NCBI GenBank assembly: GCA_009704445.1 | Contig: WLED01000028.1 | Span: 1-12,347 of the forward strand | Reading direction: 5' to 3' | Source of the DNA: Actinomycetota bacterium | GTDB lineage: Bacteria; Actinomycetota; Actinomycetes; Nanopelagicales; Nanopelagicaceae | DNA length: 12,347 bases | Part shown: piece by piece, positions 5,910 to 12,347 of the stretch | Numbering within the stretch: position 1 is the stretch's first letter | Layout of the letters: the number at the start of each line of letters is the position of its first letter | Position numbers and translations under genes: made by a program | Notes under the pieces: model-generated | The model's input: only the letters and a program-made list of their open reading frames with translations | Told to the model about the DNA's origin: nothing | The model's database searches: none

Positions 5910-6884
5910 ATGAAAATTGGTGTTGCGGGATCTGTTGGTATTGACCATCTCATGGTCTTTTCAGGAAAATTCACCGACTCTCTCGTAGAAGGTTCCTTAG
6001 AGAAAGTCTCCCTTTCATTTCTTGTCGATAGCATGGATGTTCGACGTGGAGGTTGTGCAGCAAACATCGCCTTTGGAATGGGAGTTTTAGGCCTAAATCC
6101 CATACTTATTGCAGCCGTGGGAAAAGATTGGGCAGATTACGACTCTTGGCTATCGCGTCATGGTGTCGATACATCACAGGTGCTTATTTCATCAACACTT
6201 CACACGGCTCATTTTGTTGTAACAACTGATCAGAGTTTAAATCAAATAGCTTCTTTTTTCCCAGGTGCAATGAGCGAGGCTCGTAACATTGAACTTCCTC
6301 CCATTATGGATAACGTTGGACGATTAGACATGATGGTTATTTCACCTGATGATCCAACAGCAATGCTGAATCACTCAGATGTTTGTCGCCAGTTATCGAT
6401 TCCATTTGCAGCCGATCCTTCGCAACAGATGGCTCGAATGACTGGAGAAGAGATAAAGGCTTTAATTGAAGGAGCCACATACCTATTTCTCAATGAGTAT
6501 GAGTTAGCTTTAGCGATCCAAAAAACCGGTTGGAGTGACCAGGAGATTCTTGAGAAAGTGAAATATCGAATTGTCACATTGGGGTCAAAGGGAGCTAAGG
6601 TTGAAAGCACAAATGGTGAGTCAGTGCATGTCGGCTGTCCCGTCGAAAAATCCAAGAAAGATCCAACAGGAGTTGGTGACTCTTTTAGATCAGGATTCAT
6701 AGCTGGACTTTCCTGGGGAGTTTCCCATGAACGATGTGCGCAACTTGGGGCGATGATTGCCACATATGTCATTGAGACATTAGGTACTCAGGAATATAGA
6801 TTCACAAACCCAGAATTCGTGGAAAGATTTGCTACGGCCTACGGCCAGGTTGCGGCCAACGAAATAGCCCAGCACCTTAAGTAA
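5910..6884 (+). CDS. adoK: PfkB-family sugar/nucleoside kinase, adenosine kinase of the actinobacterial AdoK type
   Basis: This is a 324-residue cytosolic kinase predicted to phosphorylate adenosine to AMP in purine salvage. The sequence closely resembles, from memory, the characterised M. tuberculosis adenosine kinase (Rv2202c). Shared features include SVGIDHLM at the N-terminus, KVSLSFLVD (32-40), RRGGCAAN (45-52), FPGAMSEARNI (117-127), AADPSQQMAR (167-176) and YLFLNEYE (191-198). The ribokinase-family signature DPTGVGDSFRSG (251-262) carries the catalytic base D257. D12 is the likely substrate-ribose contact. It follows erpA after 28 nt and precedes ctaC, the order I recall in mycobacteria. 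An ordinary sugar kinase is the alternative, but resemblance along the whole length favours AdoK. Confidence 0.87.
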   Translation: MKIGVAGSVGIDHLMVFSGKFTDSLVEGSLEKVSLSFLVDSMDVRRGGCAANIAFGMGVLGLNPILIAAVGKDWADYDSWLSRHGVDTSQVLISSTLHTAHFVVTTDQSLNQIASFFPGAMSEARNIELPPIMDNVGRLDMMVISPDDPTAMLNHSDVCRQLSIPFAADPSQQMARMTGEEIKALIEGATYLFLNEYELALAIQKTGWSDQEILEKVKYRIVTLGSKGAKVESTNGESVHVGCPVEKSKKDPTGVGDSFRSGFIAGLSWGVSHERCAQLGAMIATYVIETLGTQEYRFTNPEFVERFATAYGQVAANEIAQHLK

Positions 6885-6908
6885 GTCCGAGACCCAAAAC
6901 ACCTAGGG

Positions 6909-6936
6909 TTTCAAACATCCCAGGACCACGAATAAT
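6909..6936 (+). promoter_or_regulatory. Putative promoter of the ctaC-ctaD-ctaF operon
   Basis: TTTCAA (6909-6914), a 16-nt spacer and AATAAT (6931-6936, 5 of 6) lie in the 135-nt gap between adoK and ctaC. The -35 match is weak (3 of 6). The start would be near 6943, giving a short leader before either candidate ctaC start. Confidence 0.3.
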
Positions 6937-7019
6937 CCCGTTGGGTGTGAGGAGTGCCACCACTTATCGGATAGGGGCTCGTGCAACGCAGACAGCAAAT
7001 ACAAACTATCCTTAGGCCT

Positions 7020-7772
7020 ATGCGATTTAGCCCTTTCACAACACGCCTTAAAGGGCTTTTCCTGTTCGCTCCAATCATGTTGTTAACTGGTTGCTCTCAA
7101 GTTTCAGGACTCGGGTTTGAAGAGGGTGTAACAAGTGTTAACGATCAGTCGTTGTCTTTGTGGCAAGGAGCTTGGATTGCCGGTGGAGTTGTAGGTGTAA
7201 TTACTCTTATTCTGATTTTATGGCCAGCTGTATTTCACCGTGGAAAAAAAGATGGGCCTGAGTTTCCAAAGCAAACCCAGTACAACATCCCGGTTGAAGT
7301 TGCTTACACAATCATCCCATTCATAATTGTTGCAGTCCTATTTTTCTACACAGTTCAAAAGCAAAATGTCATCACAGAAAAAACCAACAACTATGCACAC
7401 GAAATTATCGTTGAAGGATTTCAGTGGTCGTGGCAATTTTCATATCCAGAAGCCGGACCAGAAGCAGTTGTAACGGGAACACCGGGACAGCCTCCAACTC
7501 TGGTGGTTCCAGTCGGTCAGCGGGTTAGATACACCCTCACCGCCAATGATGTCGTCCATGGTTTTTGGGTCCCTGCCTTCATGATGCAAATGCAGAATTT
7601 GCCAGGAGTTACAAACCACATGGAATTTACAGCTAATAAAATTGGAGAGTATCCAGGCCGTTGCAACATTTTGTGCGGTCGAAACCACTCACTTATGTTG
7701 TTCAAAGTAAAAGTTGTGACTCTTGATGAGTACAAAGCTTATCTAGAGACAATTAAGGGGAGCCAAGCATGA
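7020..7772 (+). CDS. ctaC: Cytochrome c oxidase (aa3) subunit II, lipoprotein form
   Basis: This subunit accepts electrons through the binuclear CuA centre and passes them to subunit I. From the ATG at 7020 it has 250 residues: a lipoprotein signal with LLTGC (lipidated C25), two transmembrane helices (about 48-70 and 91-112), then an external cupredoxin domain. CuA ligands visible are H180 (VVHGFWVP), C215, C219, H223 and M226, plus the aromatic electron-entry stretch GFQWSWQF (133-140). E93 in IPVEV, near the K-channel entrance, is kept. Oddly, the glutamate normally at the third position of C-x-E-x-C is I217. A GTG at 6981 directly after an in-frame stop would add 13 residues; neither start has a well-spaced ribosome binding site. 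The stop overlaps the ctaD start (ATGA). Confidence 0.94.
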   Translation: MRFSPFTTRLKGLFLFAPIMLLTGCSQVSGLGFEEGVTSVNDQSLSLWQGAWIAGGVVGVITLILILWPAVFHRGKKDGPEFPKQTQYNIPVEVAYTIIPFIIVAVLFFYTVQKQNVITEKTNNYAHEIIVEGFQWSWQFSYPEAGPEAVVTGTPGQPPTLVVPVGQRVRYTLTANDVVHGFWVPAFMMQMQNLPGVTNHMEFTANKIGEYPGRCNILCGRNHSLMLFKVKVVTLDEYKAYLETIKGSQA

Positions 7773-9421
7773 CAACGTATGCCGAACGTCCAACCCTCAC
7801 CCCAACGCCATCTCTAAACTCTCCGAAAGGTAAGAGTTTTGTAAAGTGGATTACTTCTACCGATCACAAGACGATCGGCTATTTGTATCTGTTTACTTCG
7901 TTTGCGTGGTTCTTGATTGGTGGAATTTTAGCTCTTGCATTGCGTGCCGAACTTGCTCGCCCAGGAATGCAGTTTTTAAGTAACGAGCAGTACAACCAGA
8001 TCTTCACGATGCACGGAACCATCATGCTTTTGATGTTTGCCACACCACTGTTTGTTGGTTTTGCAAATGTGATCATGCCATTGCAAATTGGAGCTGCTGA
8101 CGTTGCATTCCCTAGACTAAACATGCTCTCATATTGGTTGTATTTGTTTGGCTCACTCATGGCTTTTGGTGGATTCCTTTCACCTGGGGGAGCAGCATCT
8201 TTTGGTTGGACGGTTTACGCACCACTTTCTAACGCAACATATTCACCAGGAATTGGTTCTGATCTTTGGCTGATAGGACTTGCAATAAGCGGTGTGGGAA
8301 CAATCCTCGGAGGCGTTAACTTCATTACAACTATTTTCACAATGCGCGCCCCTGGTATGACAATGTTTAGAATGTCGATCTTTTCTTGGAACGTGTTACT
8401 AACCGCCATTCTTGTTTTACTTGCATTCCCACCGCTAGCAGCAGCGCTGCTTGGTTTGGAAGCTGATCGACTGTACGGAACTAATCTTTTTAATCCCGAT
8501 AACGGTGGAGTGATGTTGTTCCAGCATCTTTTCTGGTTCTTTGGGCACCCTGAGGTTTATATCTTGGCGCTTCCATTCTTTGGAATTGTCACTGAAATCT
8601 TGCCAGTGTTTAGTCGCAAGCCGATCTTCGGTTATAAGGGTCTGATCGCTGCAACGATTGCAATCGCAGCTCTATCTGTTTCGGTCTGGGCTCACCACAT
8701 GTTTGCCTCAGGTCAAGTACTTCTTCCATTCTTCTCATTTATGACTTTCCTGATTGGTGTTCCTACTGGAGTTAAGTTCTTCAACTGGATCGGAACAATG
8801 TGGCGCGGCCATGTAACTTTTGAAACTCCGATGCTTTGGGTCATGGGCTTTCTAGTTACATTCCTTTTCGGAGGAATTACAGGAATTATCTTGGCTTCAC
8901 CACCTCTTGACTTTGCAGTTTCAGCCAGTTACTTCGTAGTTGCTCACTTCCATTATGTTCTCTTTGGAACAGTAGTGTTTGCCATGTTTGCCGGCTTCTA
9001 CTTCTGGTGGCCAAAATTTACTGGTCGTATGCTCAATGAAACTCTAGGAAAGATTCACTTCTGGACGCTGTTTATTGGTTTCCACCTTACGTTTCTTATT
9101 CAGCACTGGCTAGGAATCAAGGGATTCCCACGACGCTACGCCGACTACTTAGCAACAGATGGCTTTACATACATGAACACCGTCTCGACCATTGGCTCAT
9201 TCCTTTTGGCTCTGTCAATGATTCCTTTTGCAATCAACATTTGGATTACACGCAATGCTCCACTTGTAGAGGTTGATGATCCATGGGGTTATGGCTCATC
9301 ACTCGAATGGGCTACATCATGTCCACCACCTCGTCATAATTTCTTGACGATGCCTCGAATTTCAAGTGAGCGTCCTGCCTTTGACCTTCACCATCCGCAC
9401 ATAAAGACAGAGGGGCATTAA
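7769..9421 (+). CDS. ctaD: Cytochrome c oxidase (aa3) subunit I
   Basis: This is the catalytic, proton-pumping subunit of the terminal oxidase, 550 residues with about twelve membrane helices. Heme and copper ligands are present: H82 and H395 for heme a, H393 for heme a3, and H260, H309 and H310 for CuB, with Y264 of HPEVY as the cross-linked tyrosine. Proton-path residues are D111 (IGAADVAF), N100, N118 and E262 for the D-channel, and T333 and K336 (GVPTGVK) for the K-channel. R455 and R456 (FPRRYADY) contact heme propionates. The C-terminus has the DDPWGYGSSLEWATSCPPP signature. Unusually, the pair before YFVVAHFH that helps bind Mg/Mn (His-Asp in proteobacterial enzymes) is S385-A386. A strong AAGGGGAG (7755-7762) precedes the start, which overlaps the ctaC stop. 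Confidence 0.97.
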   Translation: MTTYAERPTLTPTPSLNSPKGKSFVKWITSTDHKTIGYLYLFTSFAWFLIGGILALALRAELARPGMQFLSNEQYNQIFTMHGTIMLLMFATPLFVGFANVIMPLQIGAADVAFPRLNMLSYWLYLFGSLMAFGGFLSPGGAASFGWTVYAPLSNATYSPGIGSDLWLIGLAISGVGTILGGVNFITTIFTMRAPGMTMFRMSIFSWNVLLTAILVLLAFPPLAAALLGLEADRLYGTNLFNPDNGGVMLFQHLFWFFGHPEVYILALPFFGIVTEILPVFSRKPIFGYKGLIAATIAIAALSVSVWAHHMFASGQVLLPFFSFMTFLIGVPTGVKFFNWIGTMWRGHVTFETPMLWVMGFLVTFLFGGITGIILASPPLDFAVSASYFVVAHFHYVLFGTVVFAMFAGFYFWWPKFTGRMLNETLGKIHFWTLFIGFHLTFLIQHWLGIKGFPRRYADYLATDGFTYMNTVSTIGSFLLALSMIPFAINIWITRNAPLVEVDDPWGYGSSLEWATSCPPPRHNFLTMPRISSERPAFDLHHPHIKTEGH

Positions 9422-9427
9422 TCGATC

Positions 9428-9826
9428 ATGAAGGCTTCATGGAAACTCTTTGGTGGACTTAGTGTCTTCTACTTCATTTTAACTGTTGCATATTGGTACG
9501 TCGGGGGAGAAGAAGTAGGAATCGCTGGGCTGTTACTTTCTGGTTGCTTGGCTGGCATGGTTGGTTTTTATGTGTGGTTTACCCAAAAAAGAATTGGTGT
9601 CACTCTTCCGGAAGATAATTTAACTGCAGAGATTTCAGATGGAGCGGGTGAGCTTGGTTTCTACAGCCCACATTCATGGTGGCCGCTTCCTGTGGCTCTA
9701 GCATCCTGCACAATGGGCCTTGGATTGATTATTGGCTGGTGGCTAACTCTCATCGGACTAGGCGCTCTAGTAATCTCAGTTATTGGAATGGTAACCGAGT
9801 ATGAGAAGCCTTTAGCTTCAAATTAA
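9428..9826 (+). CDS. ctaF: Cytochrome c oxidase subunit 4, actinobacterial type
   Basis: This small integral membrane subunit is specific to actinobacterial aa3 oxidases, 132 residues. Two N-terminal hydrophobic segments (about 6-24 and 30-50) are followed by a polar loop containing the family-typical AEISDGAGELGFYSPHSWWP (67-86). Two more membrane segments follow (about 87-104 and 105-123). It has no redox ligands and is thought to serve structure or assembly in the bcc-aa3 supercomplex. It begins 6 nt after the ctaD stop. AGGGG (9411-9415), inside the end of ctaD, is the likely ribosome binding site, so it belongs to the ctaCD transcript. Confidence 0.94.
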   Translation: MKASWKLFGGLSVFYFILTVAYWYVGGEEVGIAGLLLSGCLAGMVGFYVWFTQKRIGVTLPEDNLTAEISDGAGELGFYSPHSWWPLPVALASCTMGLGLIIGWWLTLIGLGALVISVIGMVTEYEKPLASN

Positions 9827-9851
9827 TTCTGAAAGTTTTCTCCTACCTTGT

Positions 9852-9881
9852 TTACCGTAGTTATCGTGCTCTTTCCATAAT
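9852..9881 (+). promoter_or_regulatory. Putative promoter of the SRPBCC gene
   Basis: TTACCG (9852-9857), an 18-nt spacer and CATAAT (9876-9881, 5 of 6) lie in the 91-nt gap after ctaF. The -35 is weak (3 of 6). If real, the SRPBCC gene can be transcribed apart from the oxidase genes. I found no clear terminator after ctaF. Confidence 0.3.
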
Positions 9882-9917
9882 CCAAATGTCTAAACAGTAA
9901 TTGAGGAGTTCCTAGAG

Positions 9918-10391
9918 ATGAGTCGGGTTAGAGCGCAGATTCTTCCTTCGGAAATTCCAAATACGGCGGCAGCAAGAATTACAATCAATGCACCAGCTGC
10001 AAAGATTTTTGATTTACTAGCAAATCCAAGAAATCATCACTTGTTTGATGGTTCAGGAACGGTCAAGAAGGCGATTTCAGGCCCTGAACGACTCTCTCTC
10101 GGTGCAACATTTTCTATGTCAATGCAGATCAAACTTCCTTATCGAATCAAAAACACAGTTGTAGCTTTCGAAGATGACAAAAAGATTTCATGGTGTCATC
10201 TAATGAAGTGGACGTGGACGTATGAGCTGGAAGATCTAGGAATTGGCAGTACGCAAGTTACTGAATCATTTGATGCTAGCCACATTGCCCCATTTGCGCG
10301 CTGGTGGCTACAAAAGACTGGCGCCATGGCACACAATCCGAAGTGGATGGCAAAGTCTCTAGTTGCCCTGAAGGCGATCTGCGAGAGTTAG
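9918..10391 (+). CDS. SRPBCC-fold protein (polyketide cyclase/dehydrase/lipid-binding superfamily)
   Basis: This predicted cytosolic protein of 157 residues has the START/Bet v1-like helix-grip fold, which usually encloses a hydrophobic ligand. Evidence is the opening strand AARITINAPAAKIFDLLANP (18-37), HLFDGSGTVKKA (41-52), central beta-rich segments with KISWCH (89-94), TQVTESFD (112-119), and a long amphipathic C-terminal helix after PFARWWLQ (125-132). Ligand and role are unknown. The start has a good GAGGAG (9903-9908) 9 nt upstream. It sits between the convergent cta and qcr genes, and its last four bases overlap the end of qcrB. The position suggests, but does not show, a link to respiratory complex biogenesis or lipid handling. 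Confidence 0.83.
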   Translation: MSRVRAQILPSEIPNTAAARITINAPAAKIFDLLANPRNHHLFDGSGTVKKAISGPERLSLGATFSMSMQIKLPYRIKNTVVAFEDDKKISWCHLMKWTWTYELEDLGIGSTQVTESFDASHIAPFARWWLQKTGAMAHNPKWMAKSLVALKAICES

Positions 10392-11971
10392 TGGTTTTCG
10401 ATCTGCTTGAGATCATCAGCAGAGACTTTAGGTACTGCCTCTGCATTTGCTTTACTCAACCGTGAACGAAGTTTGTTCTTTAATGCACCTGCTCGTTTAA
10501 CTCCACGGGCATCAACTGCTGGTAGATCCAGAGCCGGTAGCTGCTCGTGTGAGGTAAGGATGAAAGCTTTCTCTGGAGAGATTGGCTCGTGTACTTCTAC
10601 AAACTCACCACTTGGCATACGAAGCAAGCGACCTGTTTCACGGCCGTGCAGAACTAAGTCACGATCTGCTCTTTGAAGTGAAAGACATAATCTCTTTGTA
10701 ATGATGAATGCAAGAGGTGGCAGTACTAAAACTCCGATTCGGGTGCCCCACATGATTTGATTAATTGAAAGATCAAAGTGAGTTGCAATCAGGTCATTTC
10801 CACCATTAATCAGGGTGACTAACATGAATGTCAATGACATTGCACCCAATGCGGTGCGGTTAGGGGCGTTGCGTGGTCTATCTAACAAGTGGTGCTCACG
10901 CTTATCGCCTGTTATCCAGCTTTCGATGAACGGATACAGCGCCATTCCAGTAAATAAAATTCCCGGAATGATCAAACCTGGAATCAAAATGTTCCATGAG
11001 ATTGTGTATCCAAAGAAATAAGTTTCGATAGGTGGCGCCATACGCACTAAGCCATCGAGCCAACCCATGTACCAGTCAGGTTGTGAACCGGCCGAAATTT
11101 GTCCGGGATTGTATGGACCATAAAGCCAAATCGGGTTAATGGAGGCGACAGCGCCAAGAAATGCGGTTACACCAAAGACAATAAAGAAGAATCCGCCAGC
11201 TTTGGCCATGTACATAGGCATCAATGGATACCCGACAACGTTCTTTTCAGTTCTTCCTGGGCCTGGATACTGTGTGTGCTTCTGGTACCAAACCAACATT
11301 AAGTGCACGGTTATAAGAGCCAAGAAAGCACCGGGCAGTAAGAGCACGTGAACAATATAAATTCGTGGAATAAACAACTCTCCAGGGAAAACGCCGCCAA
11401 AAGCGAAATAGGAAAGATAGGAACCTACAACTGGAATGGCTTGAATTATTGCTTCGGCGATTCGAATACCTGTACCTGACAAAAGATCATCTGGAAGAGA
11501 GTATCCAAGGAAACCTTCAACGATTCCTAACGTTAAAAGCCCAATTCCAATAATCCAGTTTCCTTCACGCGGTTTGCGGAAAGCACCGGTAAAGAAGACT
11601 CGAAGTAAGTGGGCAACAATTGCTGCCATAAAGATAAGCGCAGCCCAGTGGTGAATTTGGCGCATGAGCAATCCACCGCGGACTTCAAATGAAATGTGCA
11701 GTGCAGACGCATAGGCGGCAGACATCTTGACGCCTTCTAATGGTTGGTATGAGCCTTCATAGACAACTTCCCGCATTGATGGGTCGAACCAAAATGTAAG
11801 AAATGTTCCAGAGAGCAACAAAATCACAAATGAGTAGAGCGCGACTTCACCGAGCAAGAACGACCAGTGATCCGGAAAGACCTTCTTTAAACTCTTCTTT
11901 AAGAACGCAGCTGCGCCAGTGCGCTCATCAACGTAATTAGCTACTTGACCCAACTTTGCTTCAACTGTCAT
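10388..11971 (-). CDS. qcrB: Cytochrome bc1 (bcc) complex cytochrome b subunit
   Basis: This membrane subunit oxidises menaquinol and carries hemes bL and bH, 527 residues. The helix-B histidines are H107 and H121 (RQIHHWAAL to VAHLLR). The helix-D histidines are H208 and H223, 15 apart as in b6-type cytochromes. The Qo-site motif is PDWY (298-301), the actinobacterial version of PEWY. After the last membrane helix a roughly 100-residue hydrophilic tail (about 425-527) includes LHGRETGRLLRMPSGE (441-456), an extension typical of actinobacterial QcrB. The start shares one base with the qcrA stop (TAATG), so translation is probably coupled. The stop overlaps the convergent SRPBCC gene by 4 bp. 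Confidence 0.97.
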   Translation of the reverse strand: MTVEAKLGQVANYVDERTGAAAFLKKSLKKVFPDHWSFLLGEVALYSFVILLLSGTFLTFWFDPSMREVVYEGSYQPLEGVKMSAAYASALHISFEVRGGLLMRQIHHWAALIFMAAIVAHLLRVFFTGAFRKPREGNWIIGIGLLTLGIVEGFLGYSLPDDLLSGTGIRIAEAIIQAIPVVGSYLSYFAFGGVFPGELFIPRIYIVHVLLLPGAFLALITVHLMLVWYQKHTQYPGPGRTEKNVVGYPLMPMYMAKAGGFFFIVFGVTAFLGAVASINPIWLYGPYNPGQISAGSQPDWYMGWLDGLVRMAPPIETYFFGYTISWNILIPGLIIPGILFTGMALYPFIESWITGDKREHHLLDRPRNAPNRTALGAMSLTFMLVTLINGGNDLIATHFDLSINQIMWGTRIGVLVLPPLAFIITKRLCLSLQRADRDLVLHGRETGRLLRMPSGEFVEVHEPISPEKAFILTSHEQLPALDLPAVDARGVKRAGALKNKLRSRLSKANAEAVPKVSADDLKQIENH

Positions 11972-12347
11972 TATTTTTCACGCCCCCAGAAACTAGGTCC
12001 TACTGGTTCAGAAAATGGTTTACGAGCAATGAGGTAGCCCTCATTGTCCACTGTGATATCTAACTGCGGAAGTGGTCTGGCCGCAGGTCCAAATATCACC
12101 TTTGCCGCGCGAGTCACATCAAAGGTTGACTGGTGACATGGGCACAGAAGGTGCTTAGTTGTTTGTTCATATAATGCAACGGCGCAACCCATATGAGAGC
12201 AAATCTTTGAAAAGGCGATGATTCCTTCATGTGTCATTGCAAGACGATCTGGCTCTAAGTTGAACTCTGAAGGACGAAGGCGAATGAGCAAAAGGGCATC
12301 TTTGGCAATGTCGTCCAAGTGGCGATCTTTAGGATTGGCAAACTCTG
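11971..12347 (-). CDS. qcrA: Rieske iron-sulfur subunit of the bcc complex (partial, N-terminus beyond right edge)
   Basis: Only the C-terminal ~124 codons are visible; the frame stays open to the edge, with codons for EFANPKDRH before the apparent TTG at 12318, which is internal. The Rieske [2Fe-2S] signatures are complete: CSHMGC (with its Cys and His ligands, codons about 12201-12184) and CPCHQS (codons about 12144-12127). Both the cluster ligands and the stabilising disulfide cysteines are therefore present. The final segment GPAARPLPQLDITVDNEGYL is typical of the fold. This subunit takes electrons from menaquinol at the Qo site of QcrB and passes them toward cytochrome cc (QcrC). qcrC and ctaE are probably just outside the window, by analogy with other Actinobacteria. 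Confidence 0.96.
   Translation of the reverse strand, partial: EFANPKDRHLDDIAKDALLLIRLRPSEFNLEPDRLAMTHEGIIAFSKICSHMGCAVALYEQTTKHLLCPCHQSTFDVTRAAKVIFGPAARPLPQLDITVDNEGYLIARKPFSEPVGPSFWGREK

Noticed and set aside
7440..8409. Several minus-strand open frames inside ctaC and ctaD
   Set aside because: They lie opposite strongly conserved oxidase coding sequence and show no protein-family features.

Overview
The window looks like chromosomal DNA of a low-GC, streamlined actinobacterium. The gene set is actinobacterial: a DUF3043 membrane protein, an AdoK-type adenosine kinase, CtaF (subunit 4 of the actinobacterial oxidase), a QcrB with the Qo motif PDWY, and an SCO2322-like lipoprotein. The AT-rich codon use, short gaps and many ATGA overlaps suggest a freshwater acI-type organism (Nanopelagicales). 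That placement is inference from gene content and composition only.

Left part (1-3862, mostly minus strand): an operon reading right to left. It begins with a promoter and a cobalamin riboswitch (aptamer about 3645-3812) and a leader of about 120 nt. Then come a small lipoprotein of the SCO2322 type, EcfT, a fused double-ATPase EcfA, and an ECF S component that runs off the left edge. The last three genes are joined by two ATGA overlaps. The riboswitch makes vitamin B12, or another corrinoid, the likely substrate of this ECF importer. An aldo/keto reductase gene (3863-4864, plus) diverges from the same 340-bp gap, and its predicted promoter overlaps the operon's promoter.

Middle (4864-6884): the reductase gene ends 9 bp from a convergent DUF3043 gene. 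The DUF3043 gene starts divergently from an A-type Fe-S carrier (erpA), which is followed by adoK. This neighbourhood next to ctaC matches the order I recall around Rv2200c-Rv2204c in Mycobacterium tuberculosis.

Right part (6885-12347): respiratory genes. ctaC, ctaD and ctaF (aa3 oxidase subunits II, I and IV) lie on the plus strand, followed by an SRPBCC-fold gene. They converge on qcrB and qcrA (cytochrome b and Rieske protein of the bcc complex) on the minus strand, with the Rieske gene cut by the right edge. In Actinobacteria the bcc complex and aa3 oxidase form one supercomplex that passes electrons from menaquinol to oxygen. ErpA-type carriers could supply its Fe-S cluster.

The points most worth a second look are: the B12-riboswitch-controlled lipoprotein/ECF operon; the apparent coordinated loss of the non-redox Mg/Mn site ligands in both CtaC and CtaD; the overlapping divergent promoters; and the apparently leaderless genes. 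I saw no mobile elements, CRISPR arrays, tRNA or rRNA genes.
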